Shown here: one piece after another, positions 33,920 through 43,958 of the stretch
How the letters are laid out: the number at the start of each line of letters is the position of its first letter
Numbering within the stretch: position 1 is the stretch's first letter
Assembly (NCBI RefSeq): GCF_000427465.1
Contig: NZ_KE386497.1
Span: 4,162-68,161, forward strand
DNA: 64,000 bases
Direction: 5' to 3'
Source: Sinorhizobium arboris LMG 14919
GTDB lineage: Bacteria > Pseudomonadota > Alphaproteobacteria > Rhizobiales > Rhizobiaceae
Notes under the pieces: model-generated
What the model was told of the DNA's origin: nothing
The model's input: the letters and a program-made list of their open reading frames with translations, nothing else
The model's database searches: none
Position numbers and translations under genes: made by a program

Positions 33920-34408
33920 ATGCCCTTACTGAATATCGCCGCGCTGGCGGCCTTCACCATCAACGCTCAAACGGTCTTTGCCGGAGACCCGCTGCTGCTA
34001 CCGCCCGACCCGGCGGCTCTATCGGTCGAGACCAAATCGGGCAAGCAACGCTTCTCGATAGAAGTGGCGGACGAGCCTGCAGAATGGCGGCGCGGATTGA
34101 TGTTCCGCACGACGATGGCCGACGATCATGGCATGCTGTTCGTTTTTGAGGACAGCCAGCCACGCTGTTTCACGATGCAGAACACGGCCATTCCGCTCGA
34201 TCTCATGTTTGTCGGCGAAGATGGAAAGATACGTGCGATCGAAAAGGGTCGACCCTTCTCTACGATGCCCATCTGCCCGCGGGTTGGCGCGCATTTTGTA
34301 CTGGAGCTGAAAGCCGGAACCGCGCAGATCGCCGGGATCCAGATCGGCGAGCGGCTCCGCCACCCGCTCATTGACAGAGTCGCCAACCACAGCCGCCGAG
34401 GTTTTTAG
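33920..34408 (+). CDS. DUF192 family exported protein
   Basis: 162 residues with an N-terminal hydrophobic signal ending near VFAGD. The DUF192 core follows: FSIEVADEPAEWRRGLMFR, MLFVFEDSQPRCFTMQNTAI, PLDLMFVGEDGKI and GAHFVLELKAGTA. The family is small, periplasmic or secreted, and of unknown function. It lies between virA and the virB operon, where Agrobacterium has no such gene. It may simply be a passenger of the symbiotic DNA. Confidence 0.85.
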   Translation: MPLLNIAALAAFTINAQTVFAGDPLLLPPDPAALSVETKSGKQRFSIEVADEPAEWRRGLMFRTTMADDHGMLFVFEDSQPRCFTMQNTAIPLDLMFVGEDGKIRAIEKGRPFSTMPICPRVGAHFVLELKAGTAQIAGIQIGERLRHPLIDRVANHSRRGF

Positions 34409-35592
34409 CGGTTGGGACCACCGGCGCTTGCGATTGAAACCGCGGCAGTGAGCGGTGTCCGCTACGGGCATCTACGGGGTGAAGCCGCTGGGTTGCCGAG
34501 AGGAGCTACGTGAGGTCTGTCGAGCCAACCGGTGAAACGCGGGCACGTTGGAAAACCAGGGCGTCTGGCGCGAAACTGTCCGCAAGAATACGGGCGCGAT
34601 CTTCAAAGTCCGTTCGCCGACGCCGCTCCGGTCCGGTCAGCAAAACTGCATCTTCCATTAACGCTGCTCTCGCGCTCTTATGTTCGATCTTGCGAGCGTG
34701 GATTCTCGGCAGCCTCACCTGAGCGGTTGAGGACTGGAGGGTATTCGCGCTGAGTGAGTGATCAAGTTCATCTCGTAAGCGAGCGCTCAACCAAAAAATT
34801 AAGCGCCAACCCATAAACGTTTGTTTTCGCAAGGTGTCTGGCGACCGGGCGACCGAGGCGGTTCACGGGCGCTCACATGGCGCGCGTCCCGGGTTTCGAG
34901 CGGCGAGGCAAGAGAAGCCAGCGCAAGTAGTGATGCGGCCTTTGAGGGAGCGGCGGGTGTCGGGCTGATCCGAGGAGCGCGAAGGCGGTCGTATGCGACC
35001 ACGCGGACAAGACATAGCCTTGAAGAGCCCGCGCCAGGTGAAGGGAGCCAAGACAGCGGCGCGATTCAGGCAGGAGATCCCCCGCCTCGGATCGCGGCGC
35101 TGTTGGTCGTGAGCTTATGAGCTTACGATAAACACCCAGAGCGATCGCCTATCGCCCGCGCGCCAAAGCTGCCGATGACGTGTGCATCTATCGAACCGGT
35201 GCCGACGTTAGCCTGACGAGACAAATGGTCAAGGGCGACAAAAGCTTCATCAAATTGCTCAAAATCGAGACGATGGCATGGAAGGTCGCAGTCCCTGCAA
35301 TGACGACAACGTGTGTTGGCCTACATTAATCACGCCACTTGAGTTGATTACAGCCGAATAACTTTGAAGCAAGCTGCCTGGCTTGGTCCGACTTGAGTTC
35401 CAGGACAGCCGCAGCAGGTCACTTTGGTGATGCTCCTGGATCGGGTACTCGCCTGACGCCCTGAACGGCATTTGCTTCAGATGAAACAGAAAGGAGCGAC
35501 TCGAAAATCCAAGAGTAACAGACCCTTCCCATAATCGCGAACAACAGATGCCAATCACGGCCGACGGGTTGCGATAGAGGGGACAGGGGGAA
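34409..35592. other. Long region without a recognised gene upstream of virB1
   Basis: Nearly 1.2 kb. Short frames on both strands lack homology I recognise and overlap one another. The right end contains the virB promoter. A 12-bp vir box-like site lies at 35476. Confidence 0.5.
35476..35487 (+). promoter_or_regulatory. vir box-like VirG site upstream of virB
   Basis: TTCAGATGAAAC matches TNCAATTGAAAY at 10 of 12 positions, about 105 bp before the virB1 ATG. Confidence 0.4.
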
Positions 35593-36291
35593 ATGTTGAA
35601 TGTAGTTTGGCCAGTCTCGCTGGTCCTTTTGACGTCCATGTATCTCTCAAGCGAAGCAGCACCACTGTCCTTACGTGAGTTCGGCCAGCTCGCCCGCGAA
35701 TGCTCGCCGTGGGTTTCTCCATCAACGCTTGCAGCGATTGCCAAAGTTGAAAGTGATTTTGAACCGCTTTCGGCACATGACAATACCACCGGTGAAACCC
35801 TTCACTGGAAAGATCCGATGGAAGCAACGCAGAGCGTCAAGGAGCGCCTCAAAGCGGGACATTCGATCGACGTCGGACTTATGCAGATCAATTCAACGAA
35901 CTTTTCTGCGCTTGGTCTCACGCCCGAAAATGCATTTCAGCCCTGCATCTCACTCTCGGCTGCAGGGACCTTGCTTGAGAGCCGCTACGCGGGCGGCAAG
36001 ACTGCCGCGGCAGAACAACGCGCGCTTCGTCGGGCAATCTCCGCCTACAATACTGGGGATCTGACGCGCGGGTTTGCGAACGGTTATGTGCGGAAGGTTG
36101 AGTTAGCCGCGCGAAAGATCGTGCCTCCGCTACTCCTCCCGCCGGAGAAAGGCAGCGAAAAGGCGAAGCCTGAAGAAACGTGGGATGTCTGGGGTCCCCA
36201 TGGGCACCGTTCCGGCGGCGATTCATCAAATCCTCCAGAGATGCCGAATGACGGCAAATCAATGGAAGACAATCAACTCATATTCGATTGA
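35593..36291 (+). CDS. virB1: VirB1 lytic transglycosylase
   Basis: 232 residues, signal peptide (ending SSEAAP). SLT-type core: IAKVESDFEP with the catalytic Glu, DVGLMQINSTNF, AISAYNTGD. It opens the peptidoglycan for VirB channel assembly; the C-terminal proline- and charge-rich part corresponds to the secreted VirB1* region. First gene of the virB operon, 19 bp before virB2. Confidence 0.95.
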   Translation: MLNVVWPVSLVLLTSMYLSSEAAPLSLREFGQLARECSPWVSPSTLAAIAKVESDFEPLSAHDNTTGETLHWKDPMEATQSVKERLKAGHSIDVGLMQINSTNFSALGLTPENAFQPCISLSAAGTLLESRYAGGKTAAAEQRALRRAISAYNTGDLTRGFANGYVRKVELAARKIVPPLLLPPEKGSEKAKPEETWDVWGPHGHRSGGDSSNPPEMPNDGKSMEDNQLIFD

Positions 36292-36310
36292 ACCACACAA
36301 AGGTGAAGTA

Positions 36311-36676
36311 ATGACATTCCTCAAAAGGTGCCACGAGCATTTGAAGCGTTTTAGCCTTCTGGACACGGCGTTGCGCATGGCCGTTACCTATGCGCCCGCC
36401 GCTGGTGGGGCGGCCGGGTGGAGCTTTGTCTCCTCCGGGCCCGCTGCGGCCCAGGTGGGCTCAAGCGCCGACCCTGCCACAATGCTAAACAACATATGCA
36501 CGTTTATCCTTGGTCCGTTCGGACAGTCACTGGCAGTTCTCGGCATCGTCGCCATCGGTCTATCCTGGATGTTCGGTCGTGCTTCACTCGGTCTAGTTGC
36601 CGGCGTTGTTGGGGGGATCGTCATCATGTTCGGAGCCAGCTTTCTCGGTAAAACGCTTATTGGGGCCGGCGGATGA
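36311..36676 (+). CDS. virB2: VirB2 T-pilus major pilin precursor
   Basis: 121 residues, the same length as in Agrobacterium. A long signal sequence ends AAAQ; cleavage before Gln would leave about 74 residues with two hydrophobic segments and C-terminal GAGG, the form that is joined head to tail into a cyclic pilin. AAAGGTGAAGTA precedes the ATG. The stop overlaps the virB3 start (ATGA). Confidence 0.93.
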   Translation: MTFLKRCHEHLKRFSLLDTALRMAVTYAPAAGGAAGWSFVSSGPAAAQVGSSADPATMLNNICTFILGPFGQSLAVLGIVAIGLSWMFGRASLGLVAGVVGGIVIMFGASFLGKTLIGAGG

Positions 36677-36999
36677 ATGCGCGTCTGGAAGAAAGCACCC
36701 TTTATGTGGCGGCCACCCGACCGGCATTGTTTCTGGGAGTGCCGCTGACCTTGGCCGGGTTGTTCATGATGTCAGCCGGGTTTCTGATCGTCATCTTCCA
36801 GAACCCCCTTTACGAACTTGTTCTCGTGCCACTCTGGTTCGGAGCGCGCGTTATCGTCGAGCGTGACTATAACGCCGTGAGCGTAGTGCTGCTTTTTCTG
36901 CAGAGTGCCGGCAGAAGCATTGACGGTCAGGTTTGGGGTGGGGCAAGTGTCAGCCCCAATCCAATAAAGGTGCCGCAGCGCGGAAGAGGAATGGTGTGA
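36673..36999 (+). CDS. virB3: VirB3 inner-membrane channel component
   Basis: 108 residues with two adjacent hydrophobic segments (about residues 14-50) beginning TLYVAATRPALFLGVPLTLAG, the VirB3 pattern. It works with VirB4 in pilus biogenesis. It overlaps virB2 by four bases and virB4 by one. Confidence 0.93.
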   Translation: MNARLEESTLYVAATRPALFLGVPLTLAGLFMMSAGFLIVIFQNPLYELVLVPLWFGARVIVERDYNAVSVVLLFLQSAGRSIDGQVWGGASVSPNPIKVPQRGRGMV

Positions 37000-39368
37000 T
37001 GCTCGGCACAAGCGGCACGACCGAGAGGTCTGGGGAAATTTATCTTCCCTATATCGGGCACCTTAGCGATCACGTGGTCCTTTTGGAAGACGGTTCGATC
37101 ATGACTATGGCACATGTCAGAGGTTTGCCCTTTGAACTGGAAGATATTGAAATCCGCAATGCACGCTGCCGCGCGTTCAATACGCTCTTGCGCAACATCG
37201 CCGATGATAATGTGTCAATAAACGCTCATCTCGTGCGCCATAACCATGTGCCGTCGCCGCCAGCTCGGCAGTTCCGCAGCGTTTTTGCAAGTCGTCTGAG
37301 CGACGCTTTTGAGCAGCGTGTGCTCTCCGGCAAACTTTTTCGCAACGATCACTTCCTGACCTTGATTGTGTTTCCCCGCGCGCCCCTTGCGAAAATAAGC
37401 GGCCGGTTCACTAAGTTCCACAAAAGGAAAGAGAACGATCTTGCAAGCCAGATGCGCAATCTGGAAGATCTCTGGCACGTGCTTGCTGGCGGACTCGACG
37501 CGTATGGCCTGCGCCGGCTCGGTGTTCGCGAGAAAGATGACGTGCTTTTCTCGGAGATCGGCGAAGCCCTCCGCCTTATCATGACTTGCCGTTGGTCACC
37601 GGTTCCAGTCGTCAGCGGCTCACTTGGCGCTTCGATCTATACCGACCGAGTCATCTGCGGCAAGCGGGCGCTAGAGATTCGAACGCCGCAAGACAGTTAC
37701 GTAGGCTCCATCTTTTCGTTCCGTGAATATCCGGCAAAGACGCGGCCGGGCATGCTCAACACGCTGTTGTCCACAGACTTCCCGCTTGTTTTAAGCCAAA
37801 GTTTCTCGTTCCTCACTCGTGCACAGGCTCATGCCAAGCTCAGCCTCAAGTCCAGTCAAATGATGAGTTCCGGTGACAAGGCCATCACCCAGATCGATGA
37901 ACTCGCCCAGGCAGAGGACGCATTGGCAAGCAACGAATTCGTTATGGGTTCGCATCATTTAAGTCTTTGCGTCTATGCCGATAATCTTAACCACCTCGCC
38001 GATCGCGCTGCGCACGCCCGCACTCGGTTGACGGATGCAGGCGCAGTCATCGTCCAAGAAACTATCGGTATGGAGGCCGCTTACTGGTCGCAGCTTCCGG
38101 GGAACTTCAAGTGGCGCACGCGCCCCGGGGCGGTCACGTCGCGAAATTTTGCCGGCCTGGTTTCATTTGAGAATTTTCCTGGCGGCAATGTTGGAGGGCA
38201 CTGGGGCAACGCAGTTGCGCGCTTTCGCACCAATGGTGGGACCCCTTTCGATTATGTCCCCCATGAGAACGACGTGGGCATGACCGCAATATTCGGCCCT
38301 ATCGGTACGGGCAAAACGACGCTCATGACCTTTATCCTGGCCATGCTCGAGCAGAGCATGGCTCACCGCAATGGCGCGATCGTCTTTTTCGACAAGGACC
38401 GTGGTGGTGAGCTGTTGGTACGTGCAACGGGAGGAACATACCTGGCTTTACGCAGAGGAGTGCCGAGCGGCTTGGCGCCTCTGCGGGGCCTGCCCAATAC
38501 ATCGGCTTCGCGGGACTTTCTGCGCGAATGGATCGTGGCGCTGATCGAGAGCGACGGACGCGGCGGCATCACTCCAGAGGAGAATCGTCGCCTGGAGCGA
38601 GGTATTGTTCGGCAGCTTTCGTTTGAGCCGGGTATGCGCTCACTCGCAGGCCTTCGCGAATTCTTGTTGCACGGTCCATCCGAGGGCGCGGGTGCGCGAC
38701 TACAGCGGTGGTGCAGAGGAAACGCGCTCGGTTGGGCTTTCGACGGCGAGGTCGATGAAGTAAGGCTGGATGCCTCGGTCACGGGCTTCGATATGACGCA
38801 ACTCCTGGAGTATGAGGAGGTGTGTGCACCGGCCGCTGCATATCTTTTGCATCGAGTGGGCTCTGTCGTGGATGGCCGCCGATTTGTCATGAGCTGCGAC
38901 GAGTTTCGTTTCTATCTGTTGAACCCGCAATTCTCCGCCGTTGTGGACAAATTCCTGCTCACCGTGCGCAAGAACAACGGCATGCTTATACTTGCAACAC
39001 AGCAACCTGAGCACGTCTTGGAGTCGCGTCTAGGAGCCAGCCTCGTCGCGCAATGCATGACAAAAATCCTTTACCCATCACCTACGGCGGACCGATCTGC
39101 CTATATCGGCGGACTGAAATGTACCGAACGAGAATTTCAGGCGATCCGTGAGGATATGACAGTCGGGAGCCGCAAGTTTTTGCTTAAGCGCGAGAGCGGA
39201 AGCGTTGTCTGCGAATTCGATCTTCGGCAGATGCGCGAATATGTCGCCGTACTCTCGGGACGGGCGAATACCGTGCGCTTTGCCGATCAGCTGCGTCAGA
39301 CATATGGCGAGGACCCTTCTGAGTGGCTCGACGAGTTCATAGCGCGTTACGACGAAGTACAAGACTGA
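36999..39368 (+). CDS. virB4: VirB4 secretion ATPase
   Basis: 789 residues, equal in length to Agrobacterium VirB4. Walker A GPIGTGKTTLMTF, Walker B region RRFVMSCDEFRFYL, and LILATQQPEHVLESRLGASL. Energises pilin extraction and channel assembly at the inner membrane. The ATG at 36999 overlaps the virB3 stop (TGATG) and gives the MLGTSGTTERSGEIYLPYIG start known for VirB4. Confidence 0.97.
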   Translation: MLGTSGTTERSGEIYLPYIGHLSDHVVLLEDGSIMTMAHVRGLPFELEDIEIRNARCRAFNTLLRNIADDNVSINAHLVRHNHVPSPPARQFRSVFASRLSDAFEQRVLSGKLFRNDHFLTLIVFPRAPLAKISGRFTKFHKRKENDLASQMRNLEDLWHVLAGGLDAYGLRRLGVREKDDVLFSEIGEALRLIMTCRWSPVPVVSGSLGASIYTDRVICGKRALEIRTPQDSYVGSIFSFREYPAKTRPGMLNTLLSTDFPLVLSQSFSFLTRAQAHAKLSLKSSQMMSSGDKAITQIDELAQAEDALASNEFVMGSHHLSLCVYADNLNHLADRAAHARTRLTDAGAVIVQETIGMEAAYWSQLPGNFKWRTRPGAVTSRNFAGLVSFENFPGGNVGGHWGNAVARFRTNGGTPFDYVPHENDVGMTAIFGPIGTGKTTLMTFILAMLEQSMAHRNGAIVFFDKDRGGELLVRATGGTYLALRRGVPSGLAPLRGLPNTSASRDFLREWIVALIESDGRGGITPEENRRLERGIVRQLSFEPGMRSLAGLREFLLHGPSEGAGARLQRWCRGNALGWAFDGEVDEVRLDASVTGFDMTQLLEYEEVCAPAAAYLLHRVGSVVDGRRFVMSCDEFRFYLLNPQFSAVVDKFLLTVRKNNGMLILATQQPEHVLESRLGASLVAQCMTKILYPSPTADRSAYIGGLKCTEREFQAIREDMTVGSRKFLLKRESGSVVCEFDLRQMREYVAVLSGRANTVRFADQLRQTYGEDPSEWLDEFIARYDEVQD

Positions 39369-39382
39369 CGGAGGCAATGTTC

Positions 39383-40069
39383 ATGAAAATAGCACAACTC
39401 ACGGCAACGGCGCTTGCGGTTTGCGTCCTTCTGCAGGGCCCCGCCCGAGCGCAGTTTGTCGTCAGCGATCCTGCAACGGAATTCCAGTCGGGTCTAACTG
39501 CGGCAAACACTGCGCAAAACCTTGTTCACACAATCGCATTGCTCGAACAGACAGTACAAATGGTGCAGATGTTCACGACGTCCTTTGCGGTCACCGGGGT
39601 TTTAAGCTCACTCAACCAGCCGAACCGCTATCCGTCTACGGATCACCTTGAAAAGCAGATGTTTGCTGCTCGGGCGCCGGCATCGGCGACAGCGCGCGCG
39701 ATCGCATCGGATGCCGAAAATGATGTGAAGTGGGGTAACGACGCGGAAGGGTCTCTCTTACGCGAGCAGATTGTAGGTTCTTCCAATGCAGCCGGGGCCG
39801 CAGCCAACAATCTGGATGCCATGGATCATCGCTTGAAGGAAAACGCCAGCACGCTGAATCAGCTTTCGCGTTCGCGGAACATTATGCAGGCGACCGTCAC
39901 GAACGGTCTAATTCTCAAACAGATCCACGACGCGATTATTCAGAACACTCAGGCTACCAGCCTATTGACGATGACCACTGCACAGGCACGCCTTCAAGCA
40001 GCAGAGGAGGCAACGACACAGCGGCGTGAGCGCCAGGAAACTGCGACAATGTTCGGCCCGGCGCCGTAA
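39383..40069 (+). CDS. virB5: VirB5 minor pilin
   Basis: 228 residues; signal peptide ending ARAQ, then the VirB5 start FVVSDPATEFQSGLTAANTA and QLSRSRNIMQATVTNGLILK. Located at the T-pilus tip for host contact. The ATG at 39383 is chosen because GGAGG lies eight bases upstream and MKIAQLTATAL matches VirB5; another ATG lies six bases earlier. Confidence 0.94.
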   Translation: MKIAQLTATALAVCVLLQGPARAQFVVSDPATEFQSGLTAANTAQNLVHTIALLEQTVQMVQMFTTSFAVTGVLSSLNQPNRYPSTDHLEKQMFAARAPASATARAIASDAENDVKWGNDAEGSLLREQIVGSSNAAGAAANNLDAMDHRLKENASTLNQLSRSRNIMQATVTNGLILKQIHDAIIQNTQATSLLTMTTAQARLQAAEEATTQRRERQETATMFGPAP

Positions 40070-40149
40070 TTTTGTAGTTGGCTTTATCGCTCGGGTGGAC
40101 GGGCATCCCGTCCCCCCGAAGGTGGAGAGAAGCATGTCAGGTTGGAGCG

Positions 40150-41037
40150 ATGACTTTCAGAATTGCCGCGCCGTTTACGGCTATTCACATGATCTTCGAT
40201 ACGGCCTTTAACATCAAGCTGAACATGATACTGGAGAAGATCCAGAGCGCGGTCAGCGCGCCGCTGGTGGCGTGCGTCACACTTTGGATAATAGTTCAAG
40301 GCATTTTGGTCATGCGCGGTGAAATCGACACGCGTCGTGGCATTACGAAGGTCATCACGGTGTCCCTTGTTGTCGCCCTCGTGGTGGGGCAGGCGAACTA
40401 CCATGATTACGTCGTGTCAGTCTTTGAGGACACGATTCCAAACTTCGTGGACCGGGTCAGTGGCAGTCACATTCCATTCGTTGAGATCCCAGTAAAGCTC
40501 GACATCATATTCGCTCAAAGCCAATTCCACTTTCAAAGGATAGCATCCGAAATCGGCCCAATGAACGGCCAAGATATTCTCGCCTTTGAAGGCGCGCAGT
40601 GGGTTTTTTACGGCGCGCTTTGGACTGCATTCGCAATCTACGATTCCGCTGGAATTCTCACGAAGGTGCTGGTGGCAATTGGACCGCTGATCCTTGTAGG
40701 CTACCTCTTTGATCGCACTCGAGACATGGCTGCGAAATGGGTAGGTCAACTCCTCTCCTACGGGATACTTTTGCTCCTGCTGAACATCGTGGCAACCATC
40801 GTTATCGCGATCGAAGCGGCCTCGCTTGCGATAATGCTGCGCGTGATCTCTTTATCGGGCACGACCGCAGCTAAGATCATCGGCCTTTACGAACTCGACA
40901 TGTTCTTTCTCGCCGGCGACGCTCTGATCGTCGCGCTCCCGGTGATCGCCGGCAACATTGGAGGCGGGTTTTTGGGCGGAACACACCAGATTGGCAGCAG
41001 CCTTAATCGCCACCTCGCTCAATTGACGCGGGCCTAG
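40150..41037 (+). CDS. virB6: VirB6 polytopic inner-membrane channel protein
   Basis: 295 residues with several membrane segments (ACVTLWIIVQGILVM, ILTKVLVAIGPLILVGYLFD, YGILLLLLNIVATIVI). Start MTFRIAAPFTAIHMIFD with GGAG before it. Contacts the substrate during transfer through the inner membrane. Confidence 0.95.
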   Translation: MTFRIAAPFTAIHMIFDTAFNIKLNMILEKIQSAVSAPLVACVTLWIIVQGILVMRGEIDTRRGITKVITVSLVVALVVGQANYHDYVVSVFEDTIPNFVDRVSGSHIPFVEIPVKLDIIFAQSQFHFQRIASEIGPMNGQDILAFEGAQWVFYGALWTAFAIYDSAGILTKVLVAIGPLILVGYLFDRTRDMAAKWVGQLLSYGILLLLLNIVATIVIAIEAASLAIMLRVISLSGTTAAKIIGLYELDMFFLAGDALIVALPVIAGNIGGGFLGGTHQIGSSLNRHLAQLTRA

Positions 41038-41066
41038 CATTCAACTCACTCAACTTGGAAGATGGA

Positions 41067-41228
41067 ATGAAGTATTGCCTGTTGCTTCTTACCCTTACTC
41101 TAGCCGCGTGCCAGACGACCGACAAGCTTGCGACCTGCAAGGGTCCAGTTTTCCCGCTGAACGTTGGACGGTGGCAACCGACTCCATCGGACCTTCAGGT
41201 CGCGGGAGAGCTTAATGAAGGGCCCTGA
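41067..41228 (+). CDS. virB7: VirB7 outer-membrane lipoprotein
   Basis: 53 residues. The lipobox LAAC places the lipidated Cys at position 15; a second Cys at 24 is the one that bonds VirB9 in Agrobacterium. The sequence CKGPVFPLNVGRWQPTPSDL is diagnostic. The 3' end overlaps virB8 by 14 bases. Confidence 0.93.
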   Translation: MKYCLLLLTLTLAACQTTDKLATCKGPVFPLNVGRWQPTPSDLQVAGELNEGP

Positions 41229-41928
41229 ACACGCTCTGCTGGTGGAGAGAGAAGCATTGGCTGCCCACTATAAGGAAGTGGAAGCCTTTCAAACTGCACG
41301 TGCGAAGTCGGCACGGCGTCTCTCGAAGGCGCTGGTCGTCACCGCGGCGGTCGCTGTTCTTGGAAATGTCGCACAGGCTTTTACTATCGCCACCCTGGTT
41401 CCGCTAAATAAGCTTGTGCCTGTTTATCTTTGGGTACGCCCCGATGGTACAGTTGACAGTGAAGTGTCCGTCTCACGCCTGCCGGCGACGCAAGAGGAGG
41501 CAGTTGTGAATGCCTCACTCTGGCAATATGTGCGCCTGCGCGAGAGCTATACAGCGGACACGGCTCAGTATGCCTATGACCTCGTATCAAGTTTCAGCGC
41601 TCCGGCCGTGCGACAGGAATATCAAGAGTTCTTCAACTACCCCAATCCAGAATCGCCGCAAGTCGTAATTGGCAAGCGCGGCAGGCTGGAGGTCGAGCAC
41701 ATCGCCTCGAATGATATCACGCCGGGCGTGCAACAAATTCGCTACAAGCGTACGCTCGTCCTGGAGGGGCAGATGCCGGTGGTGAGTACTTGGACGGCAA
41801 CAGTTCGCTACGAAAAAGTGACAAGCCTGCCCGGCCGATCGAGGCTGACCAATCCGGGGGGCTTACTTGTTACCTCCTATGAAACCTCGGAGGATTCCGT
41901 TTCGAACCTGGGGGGCAATCAACCATGA
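41215..41928 (+). CDS. virB8: VirB8 inner-membrane assembly factor
   Basis: 237 residues; one membrane segment (about residues 35-57), then the periplasmic VirB8 domain (VNASLWQYVRLRESYTADTA, VRQEYQEFFNY). Nucleates the channel. The start MKGPEHALLVERE has GGGAGAG upstream and lies inside virB7. Overlaps virB9 by four bases. Confidence 0.95.
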   Translation: MKGPEHALLVEREALAAHYKEVEAFQTARAKSARRLSKALVVTAAVAVLGNVAQAFTIATLVPLNKLVPVYLWVRPDGTVDSEVSVSRLPATQEEAVVNASLWQYVRLRESYTADTAQYAYDLVSSFSAPAVRQEYQEFFNYPNPESPQVVIGKRGRLEVEHIASNDITPGVQQIRYKRTLVLEGQMPVVSTWTATVRYEKVTSLPGRSRLTNPGGLLVTSYETSEDSVSNLGGNQP

Positions 41929-42803
41929 GGAAAGAAGCGTTTTTCACGCTGGCTTGTTTGCTTTTCATCACGGTGGGCGCGCGTGCGGAAGACACTCCTA
42001 CGGCAGGCAAACTGGATCCCCGCATGCGCTATCTAGCCTACAACCCGGACGAGGTGGTGCGCCTGTCAACCGCTGTCGGGGCAACTATGGTTGTCACATT
42101 TGGGGCGAACGAGACCGTCACAGCCGTCGCCGTTTCCAACAGCAACGACCTCGCAGCCCTTCCGCGCGGCAACTATCTCTTCTTCAAGGCAAGTCGTGTC
42201 CTCCCCTCGCAGCCGGTCATCGTGCTGACAGCGAGCGACGCGGGTATGCGGCGCTATGTTTTCAGCATCTCTGCCAAGACCATGTCCGGGCTCGACAAAG
42301 AGCAGCCTGAACTCTACTACAGCGTACAATTCGCCTACCCTGTCGATGAAGCTGCGGCTCGGCGGAAGCAAGCGGAGCAGACGTCTGCCGCCTATCGCCT
42401 CCGAGCGGAAGCACTGTATCAACGCAGGGCTCAGGACTTATTAGATAAGCCGGCGAGCGACAGTCCGAGCGCCAACAATTGGCGTTATGTCGCCCAGGGG
42501 GATCGCTCGCTGATGCCCCTGGAAGTTTTTGACAACGGCATCACCACTGTATTCCGCTTTCCTGGCAATGTGCGCATACCGTCGATTTACACGATCAATC
42601 CAGACGGCAAGGAAGCCACAGCCAACTATTCGGTCAAAGGCGATTATGTCGAGATTCCCTCGGTCGCTCGTGGTTGGCGACTGAGAGATGGAGACACAGT
42701 GTTATGCATCTGGAATAGCGCGTACGATCCCATTGGCCGAGACCCGGGCACCGGCACGGTCAGGCCCGATGTTTGGCGCGTTCTAAAGGAGCCAAGGCGA
42801 TGA
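41925..42803 (+). CDS. virB9: VirB9 outer-membrane core complex protein
   Basis: 292 residues, signal peptide ending GARAED, then the VirB9 N-domain ([18 protein letters not shown]) and C-domain ([20 protein letters not shown]). Builds the outer-membrane core with VirB7 and VirB10. Overlaps neighbours on both sides by four bases. Confidence 0.95.
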   Translation: MRKEAFFTLACLLFITVGARAEDTPTAGKLDPRMRYLAYNPDEVVRLSTAVGATMVVTFGANETVTAVAVSNSNDLAALPRGNYLFFKASRVLPSQPVIVLTASDAGMRRYVFSISAKTMSGLDKEQPELYYSVQFAYPVDEAAARRKQAEQTSAAYRLRAEALYQRRAQDLLDKPASDSPSANNWRYVAQGDRSLMPLEVFDNGITTVFRFPGNVRIPSIYTINPDGKEATANYSVKGDYVEIPSVARGWRLRDGDTVLCIWNSAYDPIGRDPGTGTVRPDVWRVLKEPRR

Positions 42804-43942
42804 ACGACGCCAATCCGCAATCTGTGCACGATGTGGATGCGTCCGGATCCGTGGTTTATGACTCACCTCGCCGGCGACTTTCGGGATTGCAGAAGCTGAT
42901 GGTCGCAGGTTTGATTCTGGCGTTATCCTTATGTCTCATCTGGCTGGGTGGACGCTCAAAGGCAGAAAACGACACTTCCCTGCCTCAAACAACGGTTCTC
43001 ACCCACACCGAGCCCTTTCGACCGTCGCCGATCGATATTGCTCCCGATCCCCCAGCAACCCAGCAGCCTGCGCAGCCGCCAGCTCCTGCGGCAGAGATGA
43101 GCCAGCCTGAACGCGATGCCGAACAGCCTGAGAAAACGCCGATTTTTGCCTATAGCAGCGGTGATCAAGGCAACAGCAAGCCGGCCCAACGAGTGGACAT
43201 TGGCCACGAACACGAAGACAAGGAGCAAGACTCCTCCTCACTTACGGGCGAAGCTCCTGTCGAGAATGATCTTTCAACGCGGATGAAGCCGACTGTGCTG
43301 CAGCCTAGCCGGGCAACACTCTTACCGCACCCTGACTTCATGATTACGCAAGGAACGACTATTCCCTGCATTCTGCAAACAGCGATCGATACCAACTTGG
43401 CCGGTTACGTGAAATGCGTACTACCCCAGGACGTCCGCGGAGCAACTGGCAACGTTGTCCTCCTGGATCGCGGCACAACCGTCGTTGGCGAAATCCAGCG
43501 TGGCCTACAGCAAGGGGATTCACGCGTGTTCGTGATCTGGAATCGCGCCGTTACACCCAATCATGCCGTAGTGTCGCTCGCGTCACCAGGCGCTGACGAA
43601 CTCGGTCGCTCGGGCCTGCCTGGCACGGTCGACAATCACTTCTGGCAACGCGTTGGCGGGGCAATGCTCTTGAGCGCCGTCCAGGGTGCTTTCCAGGCGG
43701 CCAGTAGTTACGCTGGCAGCTCAGGTGCCGGCACCAGCATTAACGGTTTGCAGGGGAATGGAGAACAGACCGCCAACACGATGCTAAGAGCGTCGATCAA
43801 CATTCCACCCACTCTGAAAAAAAATCAGGGGGATGCGGTATCCATTTTTGTCGCGCGGGACATCGACTTCTCGGATGTATACGAGCTTCGGACAGCCACT
43901 GGGGCGTCGAGAGCGCGAAATCGGCAACCCTCGTCCAGATAG
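42800..43942 (+). CDS. virB10: VirB10 core complex energy transducer
   Basis: 380 residues: single N-terminal membrane segment ([19 protein letters not shown]), a proline-rich periplasmic stretch, and the beta-barrel domain ([52 protein letters not shown]). Spans inner and outer membranes. The start at 42800 overlaps the virB9 stop. Confidence 0.95.
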   Translation: MNDANPQSVHDVDASGSVVYDSPRRRLSGLQKLMVAGLILALSLCLIWLGGRSKAENDTSLPQTTVLTHTEPFRPSPIDIAPDPPATQQPAQPPAPAAEMSQPERDAEQPEKTPIFAYSSGDQGNSKPAQRVDIGHEHEDKEQDSSSLTGEAPVENDLSTRMKPTVLQPSRATLLPHPDFMITQGTTIPCILQTAIDTNLAGYVKCVLPQDVRGATGNVVLLDRGTTVVGEIQRGLQQGDSRVFVIWNRAVTPNHAVVSLASPGADELGRSGLPGTVDNHFWQRVGGAMLLSAVQGAFQAASSYAGSSGAGTSINGLQGNGEQTANTMLRASINIPPTLKKNQGDAVSIFVARDIDFSDVYELRTATGASRARNRQPSSR

Positions 43943-43958
43943 TAAATCGGAGGCCTGA

